Source of the DNA: Novosphingobium aquimarinum
GTDB lineage: Bacteria > Pseudomonadota > Alphaproteobacteria > Sphingomonadales > Sphingomonadaceae
DNA length: 64,000 nucleotides
Direction: 5' to 3'
Assembly (NCBI RefSeq): GCF_009746585.1
Contig: NZ_WRPO01000003.1
Coordinates: 62,001-126,000 of the forward strand
Shown here: positions 18,555 to 27,728 of the stretch, one piece after another
Numbering within the stretch: position 1 is the stretch's first letter
Layout of the letters: every line of letters starts with the position of its first letter
The notes under the pieces: model-generated
Seen by the model: the letters and a program-made list of their open reading frames with translations, nothing else
Databases searched by the model: none
Told to the model about the DNA's origin: nothing
Made by a program: the position numbers and the translations under genes

Positions 18555-19931
18555 CTAGCCCTTGCTGAACGGGTTCTTCGGGCTGCGCAAGTTGAGCCGG
18601 ATCGGCACCGCTTCGAAGCCCAGTTCGCGCCGGATGCTGTTCACTAGGTAGCGCTTGTAGCTTTCGGGCAAGTCGTCGAGCCGCGTGCCGAACATGACGA
18701 AGCCGGGCGGGCGCGTCTTGGCCTGGGTGATGTAGCGAAGCTTGATCCGCTTGCCGCCGGGCGCCGGCGGCGGATTGGCCGCGAGCGCATCGTCGAACCA
18801 GCGGTTGAGCGCCGAAGTGGGCACGCGCCGGCTCCACGCCTCGCGGATCGAGAAGCCGGCGGCGATGAGCTCGTCGAGCCCTTTGCCGGTGCGCGCGGAG
18901 ACTGCCAGCAGCGGCACGCCGCGCACTTGGGCCAGCCCGTCTTCGAGCGCCGCGCGGATGCCGTTGAACAGCTTGGAAGCGTCTTCGGCCACATCCCACT
19001 TGTTGATCGCGATGATCAGCGCGCGGCCTTCCTCGAGCACCATCGAGGCGATCTTGAGATCCTGGTGCTCGAGCCCCTTGGTGGCATCGAGCAGCAGCAC
19101 CACGACTTCGGCGAAATCGACCGCGTGGCGTGCATCGGCGACCGCCATGCGCTCCAGCTTCTCTACCACGCGCGCTTTCTTGCGCATGCCCGCAGTGTCG
19201 ATCAGCCGCACCTGGCGCGTCTCGCCGGTCTTGGGATCGTCCCACTCCCAGTCGACCGCGATCGAATCGCGCGTGATCCCGGCTTCCGGCCCGGTCAGCA
19301 ACCGGTTCTCACCCAACAGGCGGTTGATCAGCGTCGACTTGCCCGCGTTGGGCCGTCCGACGATCGCCAGCTTGAGCGGCGCGCGCAGCAGCGCTTCCTC
19401 GTCGTATTCGACCTCGTCTTCCTCGGGCGGCTGCAGCGGCTCGAGATGCGGCAGCAGCGCTTCGAACAAGTCGCCCATGCCTTCGCCGTGTTCGGCCGAA
19501 ATCGCCAGCGGATCGCCGAGCCCCAACTCATACGCTTCGAACAGACCGCTCTGGCCGGCACGGCCTTCCGCCTTGTTCGCCACCAGCACCACCGGAACCG
19601 GCGAACTGCGCAGCCAGCGTGCGATCTCCTCGTCGAGCGGAGACAGCCCGGCGCGTGCATCCATCACGAACAGCGCCACGTCCGCGGTCAGCAGCGAGGC
19701 CTCGGTCTGCGCCCGCATTCGTCCGGGGAGCGATTCGGCATCCTCGTCCTCCCAGCCCGCGGTATCGACGATCTGGAACTTGAGGCCGAGCAGTTCGGCA
19801 TCGCCGAAGCGCCGGTCACGTGTCACGCCCGGCTGATCGTCGACGAGGGCAAGCTTCTTGCCCACCAGCCGGTTGAACAGCGTGGACTTGCCCACATTGG
19901 GCCGGCCGATGATGATGACCTGCGGCAGCAT
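18555..19931 (-). CDS. der: ribosome biogenesis GTPase Der (EngA)
   Basis: Der is an essential tandem GTPase needed for 50S subunit maturation. The 458-residue protein has two G domains. One starts with GRPNVGKS at residue 9 and the other with GRPNAGKS at 192; their G3 motifs are DTAGWED and DTAGMRKK. A basic KH-like C-terminal domain includes LRYITQAKTRPPGFVMFG. The start MLPQVIIIG was preferred over a start 43 codons upstream, which adds a non-conserved basic stretch. Length and motif order are typical. Confidence 0.96.
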   Translation of the reverse strand: MLPQVIIIGRPNVGKSTLFNRLVGKKLALVDDQPGVTRDRRFGDAELLGLKFQIVDTAGWEDEDAESLPGRMRAQTEASLLTADVALFVMDARAGLSPLDEEIARWLRSSPVPVVLVANKAEGRAGQSGLFEAYELGLGDPLAISAEHGEGMGDLFEALLPHLEPLQPPEEDEVEYDEEALLRAPLKLAIVGRPNAGKSTLINRLLGENRLLTGPEAGITRDSIAVDWEWDDPKTGETRQVRLIDTAGMRKKARVVEKLERMAVADARHAVDFAEVVVLLLDATKGLEHQDLKIASMVLEEGRALIIAINKWDVAEDASKLFNGIRAALEDGLAQVRGVPLLAVSARTGKGLDELIAAGFSIREAWSRRVPTSALNRWFDDALAANPPPAPGGKRIKLRYITQAKTRPPGFVMFGTRLDDLPESYKRYLVNSIRRELGFEAVPIRLNLRSPKNPFSKG

Positions 19932-20076
19932 AGCGCGCGGACTTGGGCGCGCTGGCGCTCCAATGCAAGAAAAAGCAGGGCGGCAAGCACGTTTGGCGCG
20001 AAACCGGCAAATGCTTGCCGCGCCATTAACCGCGTCCGGCAGCCAAGTCCTTACCTCCATTGGACATCATGGCGAC

Positions 20077-20655
20077 ATGATGATTCGTCCCAAATCCCTA
20101 GCGATCGGCACCCTCGCCGCGCTGGCCGCAACCACTCCGACGACGGCCACGGCGCAGAGCGAGTCGTCGACTGTCTCGAACCTTGCCGGCAAAGTCTTGC
20201 AGTGTGTCCCCTATGCCCGGCGGCTGACCGGAATCACGATTTTTGGCGACGCGCATACCTGGTGGAATCAGGCGCAAGGCCGCTACGCCCGCGGCCACCA
20301 GCCGCGCGAGGGCGCGGTTCTGGCGATCAAGCCTTACGCAAATTCCAAGCTGGGCCACGTCGCCGCCGTCAGCAAAGTCGTCGATGCGCGTACGATCCTG
20401 ATCAGCCATGCCAATTGGTCGGGCCCCGGCAAGATCGAGAAGAACGTGACCGCGCTCGACGTTTCGGCCGACAACGACTGGAGCCGAGTGCGCGTCTGGT
20501 ACGGGCCGACGCATAAGCTGGGCACGACCAAATGGCCGGTCGCGGGGTTCATTTACCCAGACGGCAAGGCGCCAAAAGGATTGCAACGCGCGGCCTCGAA
20601 CCGCCGCTCGAGCTTGCGCGATGCGATCGGGGCGATCATTTCGGGCACGTACTAG
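20077..20655 (+). CDS. secreted CHAP-domain cell-wall amidase/endopeptidase
   Basis: The 192-residue protein has a signal peptide (cleavage near TATAQS). A CHAP (NlpC/P60-like) domain follows with Cys43 in LQCVPYAR and His94 in LGHVAAVS, the cysteine-histidine pair that cleaves peptidoglycan peptide or amide bonds. Two adjacent ATGs occur, and the first is used. A basic C-terminus (RAASNRRSSLRD) follows the domain. It diverges from der. It is probably a housekeeping wall hydrolase; relatives in sphingomonads occur as stand-alone genes. Confidence 0.85.
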   Translation: MMIRPKSLAIGTLAALAATTPTTATAQSESSTVSNLAGKVLQCVPYARRLTGITIFGDAHTWWNQAQGRYARGHQPREGAVLAIKPYANSKLGHVAAVSKVVDARTILISHANWSGPGKIEKNVTALDVSADNDWSRVRVWYGPTHKLGTTKWPVAGFIYPDGKAPKGLQRAASNRRSSLRDAIGAIISGTY

Positions 20656-20731
20656 GGCGGATTGCCAGCCTAGGCGGAGGCGCGTTGCGAAGCGGCCCGG
20701 CCGGTGAATTCAGCCTGCAGATCCCGCAAAC

Positions 20732-20822
20732 CGTCATGCTGAACTTGTTTCAGCATCCATGTGCCCGTCGGCGAGACCTGACTGCGAGGCGGAATGGATG
20801 CTGAAACGAATTCAGCATGACG
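20732..20822. repeat. interspersed palindromic repeat, family B (CGTCATGCTGAAC type)
   Basis: CGTCATGCTGAACTTGTTTC, continuing CAGCATCCAT, is answered by ATGGATGCTGAAACGAATTC, continuing AGCATGACG. This is a long inverted repeat around a ~30-base spacer. It lies in the non-coding gap between the CHAP gene and DUF3297. Copies of this sequence type are common between genes in sphingomonad genomes (recollection). Only one copy is seen in this window. Confidence 0.8.
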
Positions 20823-20892
20823 CGGTGGAGCGGAAAAAGATCCGTCCCGTACCCAGCATGCCGATCAGCCCCTTCCGACCGTCCCCCGGCCC

Positions 20893-21249
20893 TCAGTCCT
20901 TCTTGGCGACCGGCGGATTCTCGCCCAGATCTTCGTACCAGGCCTCGACCGGCCCATTGAGCTTGATCGTCAGCGGATTGCCCTTGCGATCGAGCGTCTT
21001 GCCGGCCTGAACCCGGATCCAGCCTTCCGAGATGCTATATTCCTCGACATTGGTGCGCACCGTCCCCTTGAAGCGGATGCCGATGCCGCGCTGCAGCTTT
21101 TCGGCATCGAAATGGGGGCTGCGCGGATTGATCGCCAGGTGATCGGGCGGAACGTCGGCGCCCGAGGTCGTCGCGGCGGCGGACGTTTCGGACGCCGGAG
21201 CCCCGTTCGCTTCAGGGCTCGCTTCGGTGCTGTTGGTCTCGTCGGTCAT
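20893..21249 (-). CDS. DUF3297 family protein
   Basis: The 118-residue cytosolic protein has a disordered Ala/Glu/Thr-rich N-terminus of about 45 residues. The conserved block starts PDHLAINPRSPHFD and continues with GIGIRFKG and ISEGWIRVQAGKTLDR. Its function is unknown. The start was set at MTDETNSTEAS, close to the conserved domain, rather than 12 codons upstream. It diverges from tRNA-Val. Confidence 0.8.
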   Translation of the reverse strand: MTDETNSTEASPEANGAPASETSAAATTSGADVPPDHLAINPRSPHFDAEKLQRGIGIRFKGTVRTNVEEYSISEGWIRVQAGKTLDRKGNPLTIKLNGPVEAWYEDLGENPPVAKKD

Positions 21250-21328
21250 GGCTCGGGCCAATAGGCCTCGATGCCCGCTTGTCAATCGCGCGCGCTTCGC
21301 TTAAAGGGCGCGCCTTCCGCATGGATGC

Positions 21329-21403
21329 GGGCGCGTAGCTCAGTGGTAGAGCACACCCTTCACACGGGTGGGGTCGCAAGTTCAATCCTTGCCGCGCCCA
21401 CCA
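21329..21403 (+). tRNA. tRNA-Val (anticodon CAC)
   Basis: The acceptor stem is GGGCGCG/CGCGCCC. The D-arm is GCTCAGTGGTAGAGC and the anticodon arm CACCC-TTCACAC-GGGTG gives CAC. The T-arm contains GTTCAATCC, and an encoded CCA follows the discriminator A. All stems pair. Confidence 0.97.
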
Positions 21404-21488
21404 TTTCCCCCAAGCCGAACCTGCCCGCACGTCCTATCGTGAAGCTCGTCTTGCGCCGAGTCGGCCAAATCGGCATAGCGCGCGGGCC

Positions 21489-22769
21489 ATGCATGACATT
21501 CGCCTGATCCGCAGCGATCCCGAAGCCTTCGATGCCGCTCTTGCCCGCCGGGGCGTGGCGCCCGTCGCCGCCGGGCTGGTCGCCATCGACGAGGAACGCC
21601 GCGCGGTCGCGACGCGGATGCAGGAGCTGCAGAGCCGTCGCAACGATGCCTCCAAGGCGATCGGCAAGGCCATGGGGCAAGGCGACAGTGCCGCGGCCGA
21701 AGCGCTCAAGGCCGAAGTCGCCGAGATCAAGCAGACGCTGCCCGCGCTGGAAGCGCAAGACCGCGAACTCGCCGCGCAGCTCGAGGACGAACTCGCGCGC
21801 CTGCCCAACTTGCCCGCCGCCGACGTGCCCGAAGGCGAGGACGAGGACGGTAATGTCGAAGTCGCGCGCTGGGGCAGCCCGCGCGAATTCGCGTTCGCGG
21901 CGAAGGAGCACGCCGATCTGGGCCCCGCGCTCGGGCTCGACTTCGAAACCGGGGCGATGATCGCCGGCGCACGCTTCACTTTCCTTAAGGGCGCGATGGC
22001 GCGGCTGCACCGCGCGCTCGGCCAGTTCATGCTCGATCGCCAGACGGGCGAGAACGGCTTCCTGGAATGCGCGCCGCCGCTGCTGGTGCGCGACGAGGCG
22101 GTCTACGGCACCGGTCAGCTTCCCAAGTTCAGCGAGGACCTGTTTCGTACTACCGACAATCGCTGGCTGATCCCCACCGCCGAAGTCTCGCTGACCAATG
22201 CGGTGCGCGAGCAAATTCTCGAGCCCGCCGCGCTGCCACTGCGCATGACCGCCCTCACCCCCTGCTTCCGCTCGGAAGCCGGCGCGGCCGGGCGCGACAC
22301 GCGCGGGTTCATTCGCCAGCACCAGTTCGAGAAAGTCGAGATGGTCACCGTCTGCGCGCCGGAAGACAGCGCGGCCGAGCACGAGACGATGGTCGCGGCC
22401 GCAGAGTCCATTTTGCAGGCGCTCGAGCTGCCGTATCGCAAGATGCTGCTGTGCGCCGGCGACATGGGCGCCTCCGCGCGCAAGACCTTCGATCTCGAAG
22501 TCTGGCTGCCGGGACAAGGCGCTTACCGCGAGATCAGCTCGATCTCGAACTGCGGCGACTTTCAGGCGCGGCGGATGGGCGCGCGCTACAAGCCTGAAGG
22601 TTCGAAGAAGACCGAGTTCGTGCATACCCTCAACGGCTCGGGTCTCGCGGTCGGGCGGACGCTGGTCGCGGTGCTGGAGAACTATCAGCAGGAGGACGGC
22701 ACGGTCACGGTGCCGGATGCGCTTAAGCCGTGGATGGGCGGCATCGAGAGACTGGAGCCGATCGCCTGA
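21489..22769 (+). CDS. serS: seryl-tRNA synthetase
   Basis: SerS charges tRNA-Ser and tRNA-Sec with serine. The 426-residue protein has the N-terminal coiled-coil tRNA-binding arm (about residues 30-105, heptad-rich with many Glu/Lys). The class II catalytic core follows, with motif 2 around [20 protein letters not shown] and motif 3 near [18 protein letters not shown]. Size and start are standard. The stop overlaps the surE start (TGATG), placing serS first in a four-gene overlapping operon. Confidence 0.97.
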   Translation: MHDIRLIRSDPEAFDAALARRGVAPVAAGLVAIDEERRAVATRMQELQSRRNDASKAIGKAMGQGDSAAAEALKAEVAEIKQTLPALEAQDRELAAQLEDELARLPNLPAADVPEGEDEDGNVEVARWGSPREFAFAAKEHADLGPALGLDFETGAMIAGARFTFLKGAMARLHRALGQFMLDRQTGENGFLECAPPLLVRDEAVYGTGQLPKFSEDLFRTTDNRWLIPTAEVSLTNAVREQILEPAALPLRMTALTPCFRSEAGAAGRDTRGFIRQHQFEKVEMVTVCAPEDSAAEHETMVAAAESILQALELPYRKMLLCAGDMGASARKTFDLEVWLPGQGAYREISSISNCGDFQARRMGARYKPEGSKKTEFVHTLNGSGLAVGRTLVAVLENYQQEDGTVTVPDALKPWMGGIERLEPIA

Positions 22770-23533
22770 TGCGTATCCTGCTGACCAACGACGACGGTAT
22801 CAACGCTCCCGGGCTCTACGTGCTCGAAAAGATCGCGGCCAAGCTGTCGGACGATATCTGGATCTGCGCCCCGTCCGAGGAGCAGTCCGGCGCCGGCCAT
22901 GCCCTCACTCTGACGCGCCCGGTGCGACTGCGCGAACACGCCCCGCGCCGCTTCTCGGTGACCGGGACGCCGACCGATGCGGTGACGATGGCGCTCAAGA
23001 AGGTCCTGCCCGAACCGCCCGATCTGATCCTTTCCGGAGTGAATCGCGGCGCCAATCTCGGCGACGACATCACGTATTCCGGCACGGTCTCGGCGGCGAT
23101 GGAAGGCGCGCTGGCAGGGATCCGCTCGATCGCGCTGAGCCAGGTGCCGCCGCGTGAGGACATGGGCAACACCGTCCCCTTCGATGCCGCCGAAGCCTGG
23201 GGCGAGCGCGTGCTAAGGCCTCTTGTGGATAGAGAATTTGCCACGCGCAGTTTGATTAATATAAACTTCCCTCCGGTGGTGGCCGAAAAGGTGAAGGGGA
23301 TACGCGTGGTGCGACAGGGGTTCCATGACTACGCGCGCGGCTCGCTGGTCGAGAGTGTCGATCCAAGGGGCTTTCCCTACTACTGGTTCGGACTGCATCC
23401 GATGGAGCATACGCCGGGCGCGGATACCGATCTGGAGGCGATTGCCGGGGATTACATCTCGGTCACGCCGCTCCATCTCGACCTGACGCACGACGCCGAG
23501 CTCGGCCGTCTCGCCGGGCGCTACGAGCCATGA
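22769..23533 (+). CDS. surE: 5'/3'-nucleotidase SurE
   Basis: SurE is a metal-dependent nucleoside monophosphatase linked to stationary-phase survival. The 254-residue protein begins [10 protein letters not shown] with the catalytic Asp8-Asp9 pair. It contains the signature SGVNRGANLGDDITYSGTV. The ATG overlaps the serS stop codon. The next gene, encoding a NlpD-like protein, overlaps its stop by 4 bases, which parallels the surE-pcm-nlpD order of enterobacteria. Confidence 0.95.
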   Translation: MRILLTNDDGINAPGLYVLEKIAAKLSDDIWICAPSEEQSGAGHALTLTRPVRLREHAPRRFSVTGTPTDAVTMALKKVLPEPPDLILSGVNRGANLGDDITYSGTVSAAMEGALAGIRSIALSQVPPREDMGNTVPFDAAEAWGERVLRPLVDREFATRSLININFPPVVAEKVKGIRVVRQGFHDYARGSLVESVDPRGFPYYWFGLHPMEHTPGADTDLEAIAGDYISVTPLHLDLTHDAELGRLAGRYEP

Positions 23534-24570
23534 GGGCCGGGCGCTACCTGGCTTCGCTCGCGCTGCTCGTGGCCGCGCCCTCTTTCATTTCGACCGCCAG
23601 CGCCTCACCCGCCGACGAGACCGAACATGTCGTGCTGGAAGGCGAGACGCTGAACGGCATCGCCAACCGCGCGGGCGTGACGCCTGCCAGCATCGCGGAA
23701 GCGAACGGCCTCGAAAAACCCTATGTCGTGCGCATCGGTGAGACGCTGACGATCCCGCGCGGCTCCGGCGCCAGGCGCACGATCGCAGCCGGCACGGCGA
23801 AGACGGCAGACACGAAGACCGACAAATATGCGGGCCTCGCCAAAGCGCTGAGCTACAAGGTTTCGCCGGGCGACACGCTTGGCGGCATCGCCAGCGCCGC
23901 TGGGGTGCCGCGGATTCTGATCGCCGAAGCCAACGGCATCGCGCCGCCCTACACCATTCGCGTCGGGCAGATGCTGCGCATCCCGCGCACGGGTCGCCAT
24001 GTCGTCGCTGCCGGAGAAACCGGGTTCAAGATCGCGATGGACCGGGGCGTGCCGTGGAACGATATCGCCATCGCCAACGGCCTGGAACCCGACGCACCGC
24101 TGCAGCCCGGCACCACCTTGCTGATCCCCACGGTCCTCGATCCGCCGATGCGCGCCACTTCGGCTCCGGTTCCCGCCAGCGCTCCCCAGGCGGGCTTCCT
24201 TTGGCCGATCGCCGGAAAGGTGCGGCGCGGCTACACCGAGCGTGGTTCTTCTTCCTACCACGACGGGCTCGACATTCGCGCGCCGCGCGGCACCGAAGTG
24301 CGCGCGGCCGCGGCGGGCAAGGTGATCTTCGCCGGCAATGAGGAAAAGGATTTCGGCCAGCTGGTGGTGATCGATCACGGCAATGGCTGGCACTCGGCCT
24401 ACGGCTTTCTCAGCCGCATCACGGTGAAGCAGGACGCCGAAGTCGCGCGCGGCGAGCGGATCGGACTGGTCGGAGGCACCGGCCGGGCCAAGGGCGAGGA
24501 ACTGCACTTCGAAATCCGCCGCGACAACGCCCCCGTCGATCCCTTGGCAGAACTGCCAGCCAGCCCGTGA
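23530..24570 (+). CDS. LysM / degenerate M23 (LytM) protein, NlpD-like
   Basis: The 346-residue secreted protein has a signal peptide (cleavage near ASASP). Three LysM-like peptidoglycan-binding motifs lie at about 33-77, 108-152 and 157-201. A C-terminal LytM domain starts near residue 222. The zinc ligands His244, Asp248 and His326 are present. The catalytic histidine of YAHL is Phe293 (YGFL), and the first His of HLH is Glu324 (ELHFE). It is therefore probably not a peptidase but an amidase activator like NlpD or EnvC, a role supported by its position after surE. It is coupled to surE by an ATGA overlap. Confidence 0.85.
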   Translation: MRAGRYLASLALLVAAPSFISTASASPADETEHVVLEGETLNGIANRAGVTPASIAEANGLEKPYVVRIGETLTIPRGSGARRTIAAGTAKTADTKTDKYAGLAKALSYKVSPGDTLGGIASAAGVPRILIAEANGIAPPYTIRVGQMLRIPRTGRHVVAAGETGFKIAMDRGVPWNDIAIANGLEPDAPLQPGTTLLIPTVLDPPMRATSAPVPASAPQAGFLWPIAGKVRRGYTERGSSSYHDGLDIRAPRGTEVRAAAAGKVIFAGNEEKDFGQLVVIDHGNGWHSAYGFLSRITVKQDAEVARGERIGLVGGTGRAKGEELHFEIRRDNAPVDPLAELPASP

Positions 24571-25604
24571 AAAACAAGCGCGCGCAGGTCGCATTCCGGC
24601 CGCTGCGCCGCGCCATTTCGGTCCCCGTATGGGCGGACGCCGGCTTGCGACTGTTCGCGGCGCTGTTCCTCGTTTTCATCGTCGTCATGGTCCACTGGGC
24701 CGATCGGGCGGGCCTGAGGGACGCACACGACGGCTTCGTCAGCTTTCTCGACATCGTCTATTTCACGATGATCTCGATCACCACGACCGGTTTTGGCGAC
24801 ATTACCCCCGTCACCGATCGCGCGCGCCTGGTAGAGGCGGTGATCGTCACGCCGATCCGGCTCGCGGTGATTTTTCTTTTCGTCGGCACCGCCTATAACT
24901 TCATCATCAAGCGCAGCTGGGAGAAATGGCGCATGGCCCGCATCCAGGAGCGGCTCAAGGATCACATCGTCGTTCTCGGTTACGGTGTCAGCGGCTCGGA
25001 AGCGGTGAGCGAACTGATCCAGCGCGGCACCGATCCTTCGTGCATCGTCGTCATCGATCCCAGCGGAACGCGCCTCGCGATGGCCGAACAGGCCGGCTGC
25101 AACGTGATGGAAGGCGATGCCACGCGCGACGAGACGCTGGTCGCCGTGCGCCTGTCCGAAGCCCGCGCCGTGCTCGTTTCCGCCGGGCGCGACGACACCA
25201 CGATTCTCATCATCCTCACCGCAAAGCACGTCGCGCCCAACGTGCCGATTACCGCCGTGGTGCGCGCCGACGACAACGAACAGCTCGCGCGGCAAGCGGG
25301 GGCGGACAACGTCATCAATCCAGTGCGATTCACAGGATTGCTGCTGGCGGGATCGGCCGAGGGCAAGCACATTTCGGACTACCTCGCCGACCTCGCCTCG
25401 GTCACGGGCCGCGTCCAACTCGTCGAACGCGAAGTCCTGCCCGACGAAGTGGGGCAGACGCTCGAAAGCCTCGACACTGGCAAGGGCCTCCGGATCTACC
25501 GCAAGGGCCAGGCGATCGGCTTTTGGGAACCGGCGGCGGCCCGGCTAGAAGAAGGCGACATCATCGTCGAAATCACCAGTACATGCGAACGGGACGGCTT
25601 CTAG
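24567..25604 (+). CDS. two-TM potassium channel with RCK/TrkA-N domain
   Basis: The 345-residue protein has a first membrane helix near residue 25-47. A pore loop with filter TTTGFGD and a second helix follow (IRLAVIFLFVGTAYNFI). The cytosolic RCK domain starts at HIVVLGYGVSGSEA, a Rossmann GxGxxG that binds NAD(H) or other nucleotides. A TrkA-C-like tail follows. The filter is a GFG variant of GYG, which still fits K+ selectivity. It starts with GTG overlapping the stop of the NlpD-like gene, so it is the fourth gene of the serS operon. Confidence 0.9.
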   Translation: MKNKRAQVAFRPLRRAISVPVWADAGLRLFAALFLVFIVVMVHWADRAGLRDAHDGFVSFLDIVYFTMISITTTGFGDITPVTDRARLVEAVIVTPIRLAVIFLFVGTAYNFIIKRSWEKWRMARIQERLKDHIVVLGYGVSGSEAVSELIQRGTDPSCIVVIDPSGTRLAMAEQAGCNVMEGDATRDETLVAVRLSEARAVLVSAGRDDTTILIILTAKHVAPNVPITAVVRADDNEQLARQAGADNVINPVRFTGLLLAGSAEGKHISDYLADLASVTGRVQLVEREVLPDEVGQTLESLDTGKGLRIYRKGQAIGFWEPAAARLEEGDIIVEITSTCERDGF

Positions 25605-25635
25605 CGCTCCCCGCGCCCAGTGCCGCTTCAAATCG

Positions 25636-26028
25636 CTATCCGAGCGCCCAGAAGACGGCGCCCATGGCCAGGTACGCGATCAGCCAGAACGCACAGTCGG
25701 TGATGCGCTTCATAGGCTCGCTGCCGTTTCGCGCGTGCGTCAGCCAGACGGCGGGGACGGTGAAAAACAGCGCCAGTCCGCCAGACATCATGAAATAGAG
25801 CCAGGGCTTCACGTCCAGCGTCGCGCTGCCGATCCGCGCGAAATTGTGCCCGAGCATGATCGCCGCGAGCAGCATCACCACCAGAACGACGCCGTAATGG
25901 CCGGCTCTGCGGCCGTGGCCGGGAAGAATCTGACGGCCGGTGCGGAACATCGGCCGGTTCCAGACCAGCCCGATCGCGACGGCCACCGCGGCCGCGAGCG
26001 CGACCGCGATCCAGTTGACAGGTCCCAT
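25636..26028 (-). CDS. DUF1761-like four-helix membrane protein
   Basis: The 130-residue protein begins MGPVNWIAVALAAAVAVAIG. Four hydrophobic helices are visible, with the WIA..A....IG..W pattern of DUF1761. GGAGAGAA precedes the ATG; an upstream in-frame start would add 64 non-conserved residues overlapping rimO. It converges with the K+ channel gene and diverges from rimO. Function is unknown. Confidence 0.7.
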   Translation of the reverse strand: MGPVNWIAVALAAAVAVAIGLVWNRPMFRTGRQILPGHGRRAGHYGVVLVVMLLAAIMLGHNFARIGSATLDVKPWLYFMMSGGLALFFTVPAVWLTHARNGSEPMKRITDCAFWLIAYLAMGAVFWALG

Positions 26029-26105
26029 CGCGCGTTCTCTCCGAATACCTTCGTTGTCGCCGGACGCTAGCCGAAAGCCGCGAAGCGGTGTAGGGGCCGC
26101 CGCCA

Positions 26106-27476
26106 ATGACTGTGGAACTTCCTTCCGTGCGCAAGGTCGGCATGGTGAGCCTGGGCTGCCCCAAGGCGCTCGTCGATTCCGAACGCATCCTGACGCGCCT
26201 GCGCGCCGACGGCTACGCAATGAGCGCCGATTACGACGGCGCCGACGTGGTGCTGGTCAACACCTGCGGCTTTCTCGATTCCGCCAAGGAGGAGAGCCTG
26301 AGTGCGATCGGCGAGGCGATCGCGGAGAACGGCCGCGTCATCGTGACCGGCTGCATGGGCGACGAGGCCGAGGCGATCCGCGCGCGGTTCCCGCAGGTTC
26401 TCGCAGTGACCGGCGCGCATCAGTACGAAGCCGTGGTCGAGGCGGTGCACGAAGCGGCGCCGCCCGAACTCGGCCCCTTCGTCGATCTGATTCCCCAGCC
26501 CGACATCAAGCTGACGCCGCGCCACTACAGTTATCTGAAGATCTCGGAAGGCTGCAATCACTCGTGCAGCTTCTGCATCATTCCCAAGCTGCGCGGGAAA
26601 CTGGCGAGCCGGCGCATCGACGCGGTCCTGCGCGAAGCGGAGAAGCTGGTCGCCGCCGGAACGCGCGAACTGCTGGTGATCAGCCAGGATACCTCGGCTT
26701 ATGGCGTCGACATCGGCCACGAGCCGCGCGACTTCCATGGCCGCGAAGTGCGCGCGCACATGACCGACCTGGCTCGCGAACTCGGCACGCTGCGTACTCC
26801 CGATGGCGTGAGGCCCTGGGTCCGGCTGCACTACGTCTATCCCTATCCGCACGTCGACGCGGTCATCCCGCTAATGGCCGAGGGGCTGTTGACGCCCTAC
26901 CTCGACATTCCGTTCCAGCATGCGAGCCCCTCGGTGCTCAAGGCGATGAAACGCCCCGCGAACGAAGCGAAAGTGCTCGAACGGCTGAAGCAGTGGCGCG
27001 AAATCTGCTCCGACATCGCGATTCGCTCGAGCTTCGTCGTGGGCTTCCCCGGCGAAACGGACGCGGATTTCGCGTATCTGCTGGACTGGCTCGAGGAAGC
27101 GCAGCTCGACCGCGTCGGCGCCTTCCGCTTCGAACCGGTTGCGGGCGCTGCCGCCAACGACCTTCCCGGTGCGGTTCCCGAAGCGGTCAAGGAAGAACGC
27201 TTCGCGCAGATCATGGCAAAGACCGCCACGATCAGTGCCGCGAAGCTTCAAGCCAAAGTCGGTCGAATCCTGCCCGTCATCATCGACGAGGTTGGCGAGC
27301 CGGATGAGGATGGCGACATCGGCGCCACCGGCCGCTCGCAAGCCGACGCACCGGAGATAGACGGATCCGTCTATCTGCGAGATGTGAGTGCAACGCTCCA
27401 AGTCGGTGAAATCGTTGACGTTCTCGTCGAAGATGCGGACGAACACGACTTGTTCGGCGCGATCGCGGGCGAGTAG
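26106..27476 (+). CDS. rimO: ribosomal protein S12 methylthiotransferase RimO
   Basis: RimO is a radical-SAM enzyme that adds a methylthio group to Asp88 of S12. The N-terminal cluster ligands are Cys18 (SLGCPK), Cys54 (NTCGF) and Cys83 (GCMG). The radical-SAM cluster is Cys150, Cys154 and Cys157 in [10 protein letters not shown]-terminal TRAM domain ends the 456-residue protein. The N-terminal [10 protein letters not shown] distinguishes it from MiaB. It is apparently monocistronic; a small-RNA candidate lies downstream. Confidence 0.95.
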   Translation: MTVELPSVRKVGMVSLGCPKALVDSERILTRLRADGYAMSADYDGADVVLVNTCGFLDSAKEESLSAIGEAIAENGRVIVTGCMGDEAEAIRARFPQVLAVTGAHQYEAVVEAVHEAAPPELGPFVDLIPQPDIKLTPRHYSYLKISEGCNHSCSFCIIPKLRGKLASRRIDAVLREAEKLVAAGTRELLVISQDTSAYGVDIGHEPRDFHGREVRAHMTDLARELGTLRTPDGVRPWVRLHYVYPYPHVDAVIPLMAEGLLTPYLDIPFQHASPSVLKAMKRPANEAKVLERLKQWREICSDIAIRSSFVVGFPGETDADFAYLLDWLEEAQLDRVGAFRFEPVAGAAANDLPGAVPEAVKEERFAQIMAKTATISAAKLQAKVGRILPVIIDEVGEPDEDGDIGATGRSQADAPEIDGSVYLRDVSATLQVGEIVDVLVEDADEHDLFGAIAGE

Positions 27477-27538
27477 ATTCGTCGCTGGAAACGGCTTCGT
27501 GATTGCAAATTATGCAACCCTAGCAAATCTTTTCGCAC

Positions 27539-27567
27539 TTGCAGCAAAAGGTATGTGGAGTCATAAA
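27539..27567 (+). promoter_or_regulatory. promoter of the small-RNA candidate
   Basis: TTGCAG (-35) and CATAAA (-10) are separated by exactly 17 bases, the optimal sigma-70 spacing. A GAGTC sequence, a GANTC site for the alphaproteobacterial CcrM methylase, abuts the -10 box at 27558-27562. That position is where GcrA-responsive promoters carry methylation sites. Confidence 0.5.
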
Positions 27568-27569
27568 GA

Positions 27570-27634
27570 GCCTGCCTTTCAGGCATCCTCTCCCAAGACT
27601 TCAAAGGGTCGGTCGCAAGACCGGCCCTTTTTTT
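27570..27634 (+). ncRNA. candidate small RNA between rimO and the MoCF gene
   Basis: From a start near 27570-27575 the transcript would be about 60-65 nt. It has a 5' hairpin GCCTG-CCTTT-CAGGC, then an unpaired CU-rich linker ATCCTCTCCCAAGACTTC. A 12-bp intrinsic terminator follows (arms at 27603-27614 and 27619-27630, GCAA tetraloop, one G-U pair) with seven U residues. No open reading frame fits in it. The CCTCTCCC stretch could pair with Shine-Dalgarno sequences, as in alphaproteobacterial sRNAs with anti-SD loops. The alternative is a rimO terminator preceded by chance promoter-like boxes. Confidence 0.6.
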
Positions 27635-27728
27635 CGTCCCGGTACCGCACTGCGGCGGCCGGTGGCAGAAGTCCATGGGCCTGCCTCCGGTGCTGGCGGC
27701 GAGCGGCCATTTGTCCTAGTCCACCGCC

